6,545 bases of DNA from Lysobacterales bacterium (GTDB lineage Bacteria; Pseudomonadota; Gammaproteobacteria; Xanthomonadales; Xanthomonadaceae), in contig JAGRJX010000250.1 in NCBI GenBank assembly GCA_020442545.1, positions 1 through 6,545 on the forward strand. Reading direction: 5' to 3'. Below are positions 5,647 through 6,545 of the stretch, piece by piece (the stretch's first letter is position 1; each line of letters opens with the position of its first letter). A program made the translations under genes and the position numbers. The notes below the pieces were generated by a model, which searched no databases, was not told the DNA's origin, and saw only the letters and a list, made by a program, of their open reading frames with translations.

Positions 5647-6545
5647 TCAGGCGGCTGATCGCCCGTCCTCGATGGCGTGCGTCATCACCAGCTCGAAGAC
5701 ATTGGAGCAGCGTTCAGTGAAGTCGGCACGGTTGTAGGACTGCGGCAGCTTGTCGTCCAGAACGGCCTCCATGGCGGCCTTGACCCGGTGCTGGCTTTGC
5801 GTGTCCCGATACCAGCCCTCGACCAGCACCCGGGGGTCTTCTTCCCGCAGTCGCTTCAGCAGCGACTGGGCGGCCAGCTTGACCTGCTGCTCCTCGGCAC
5901 GGGTCAGGCCATCCTTCCGCAGGACATCGAACAGTTCCAGCTCATCCTCGGTGAGTCCTTCGCGGATATGGCGTTCGGCTTCCTTGCCCAGATCAGCCGC
6001 GTAGGCGGTGAGTTCGGCATAGGCGTCTTCCACGCTGACGCTGCCCGAGTTGTAGCGGTCGATGATGTCGGCGAAGCGCTGGGCAAAGGCTGTGCGAGTG
6101 CTGTTCTGGTTGAGCAATTCCTCGAGTTTCTGCTTGATGAACACCCGAAGGTCTTCAATTTCGATGTGCTTATAGGGCTTGGTGGCGAACTCTTCCTTCA
6201 GCTTGTCCGGGTCGATCGTGCGCAGATCCCATTGTTTCCCGCGCTGGACGATTTCGTACTTCGGCGATTCGGGCTCGCGGACGGCATCGCCGTCGGTAAC
6301 CACGCTGATGTCGAGCAGATCGCTGATCTTTCGCCGAAGGTCATCAATGTCCTGGTCGTCGATCTTGCCGTCGATCACACCGCGCAGGTACTGGAAGGCG
6401 AAGACCATCGGTCGGCCGCGTTCGCCGAGGATTTCCGGCTTGCAGGCGTCGTACAGGCCGGAAATGGTGTTCTCGTAGACGTTGAAGTTGCGTCGCCAAG
6501 CCTCGTTGCCTAGCAGCGTATCGGCAAACAGGTTGAAGCCACTCA
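5647..6545 (-). CDS. hsdR: Type I restriction endonuclease R subunit (HsdR-like), C-terminal part only
   Basis: The gene runs off the right edge; 298 C-terminal residues are visible, ending at TGA 5649-5647, and the frame has no stop up to base 6545. It resembles the C-terminal helical domain of type I restriction R subunits (DUF3387-type). Seen in order are NVYENTISGLYDACKPEI (about 21-38), MVFAFQYLRGV (46-56), FAQRFADIIDRYNSGSVSVE (about 153-172), a REGLTEDELELFD stretch (about 194-206), VKLAAQSLLKRL (221-232) and a final Trp-containing segment from about 243. This domain follows the nuclease and two helicase lobes and assembles the motor with HsdM/HsdS, which cut unmethylated DNA after ATP-driven translocation. 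The nuclease and helicase motifs are outside the window, so activity cannot be judged. HsdM and HsdS do not lie downstream and would have to be to the right. The C-terminal domain alone is less diagnostic than the helicase core. The ATG at 6408 is internal, not a start. Confidence 0.83.
   Translation of the reverse strand, partial: SGFNLFADTLLGNEAWRRNFNVYENTISGLYDACKPEILGERGRPMVFAFQYLRGVIDGKIDDQDIDDLRRKISDLLDISVVTDGDAVREPESPKYEIVQRGKQWDLRTIDPDKLKEEFATKPYKHIEIEDLRVFIKQKLEELLNQNSTRTAFAQRFADIIDRYNSGSVSVEDAYAELTAYAADLGKEAERHIREGLTEDELELFDVLRKDGLTRAEEQQVKLAAQSLLKRLREEDPRVLVEGWYRDTQSQHRVKAAMEAVLDDKLPQSYNRADFTERCSNVFELVMTHAIEDGRSAA

Noticed and set aside
5677..6513. 278-codon plus-strand open frame antisense to the HsdR-like gene
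   Set aside because: Same codon-aligned antisense artefact; the minus strand matches HsdR C-terminal motifs and this frame matches nothing I recognise.

Overview
The window reads as high-GC chromosomal DNA from a Gram-negative bacterium. Strong G/C third-position bias, two adjacent signal-peptide-bearing M13 peptidases and a 2-oxoacid dehydrogenase tail would suit a gammaproteobacterium of the Xanthomonadaceae/Lysobacteraceae type. That placement is an inference from gene content and codon style, not from a marker gene.

Layout. Bases 2-301 (+) are the last 99 codons of a 2-oxoacid dehydrogenase E1 beta-type (transketolase C-terminal) protein cut by the left edge. After a 58-nt gap, 360-1268 (+) encodes a soluble 302-residue signalling protein: a class III adenylate cyclase domain with all six canonical catalytic residues, followed by a C-terminal FHA (phosphothreonine-binding) domain. 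A promoter-like GTGACG-17-TATCAT lies so close to its ATG that the message may be leaderless or nearly so. A 10-bp perfect hairpin at 1299-1329 separates this gene from the convergent minus-strand genes.

On the minus strand, transcription runs from right to left. The 3' end of a type I restriction endonuclease subunit (HsdR-like, 5647 to the right edge) comes first. It is followed by a 138-nt gap with a small palindrome and a terminator-like hairpin plus T6. Then come two tandem, paralogous, exported M13 zinc metallopeptidases (5508-3481 and 3401-1356). Both carry HExxH...ExxxD zinc sites, NAYY motifs, the substrate-binding His/Arg pair and exactly two cysteines, placed as in the neprilysin-type terminal disulfide. 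The 79-nt spacer between them holds two perfect hairpins.

How they fit together. The two peptidases probably form one transcription unit acting in the periplasm (or beyond) on peptides. The cyclase-FHA protein could couple Ser/Thr-phosphorylation signals to cAMP. HsdR belongs to a DNA-defence locus extending to the right. Nothing links these three functions beyond proximity. I see no RNA genes, mobile elements, CRISPR arrays or clearly undescribed system. The most interesting points are the FHA-cyclase with its putative leaderless promoter and the structured control elements around the peptidase pair.
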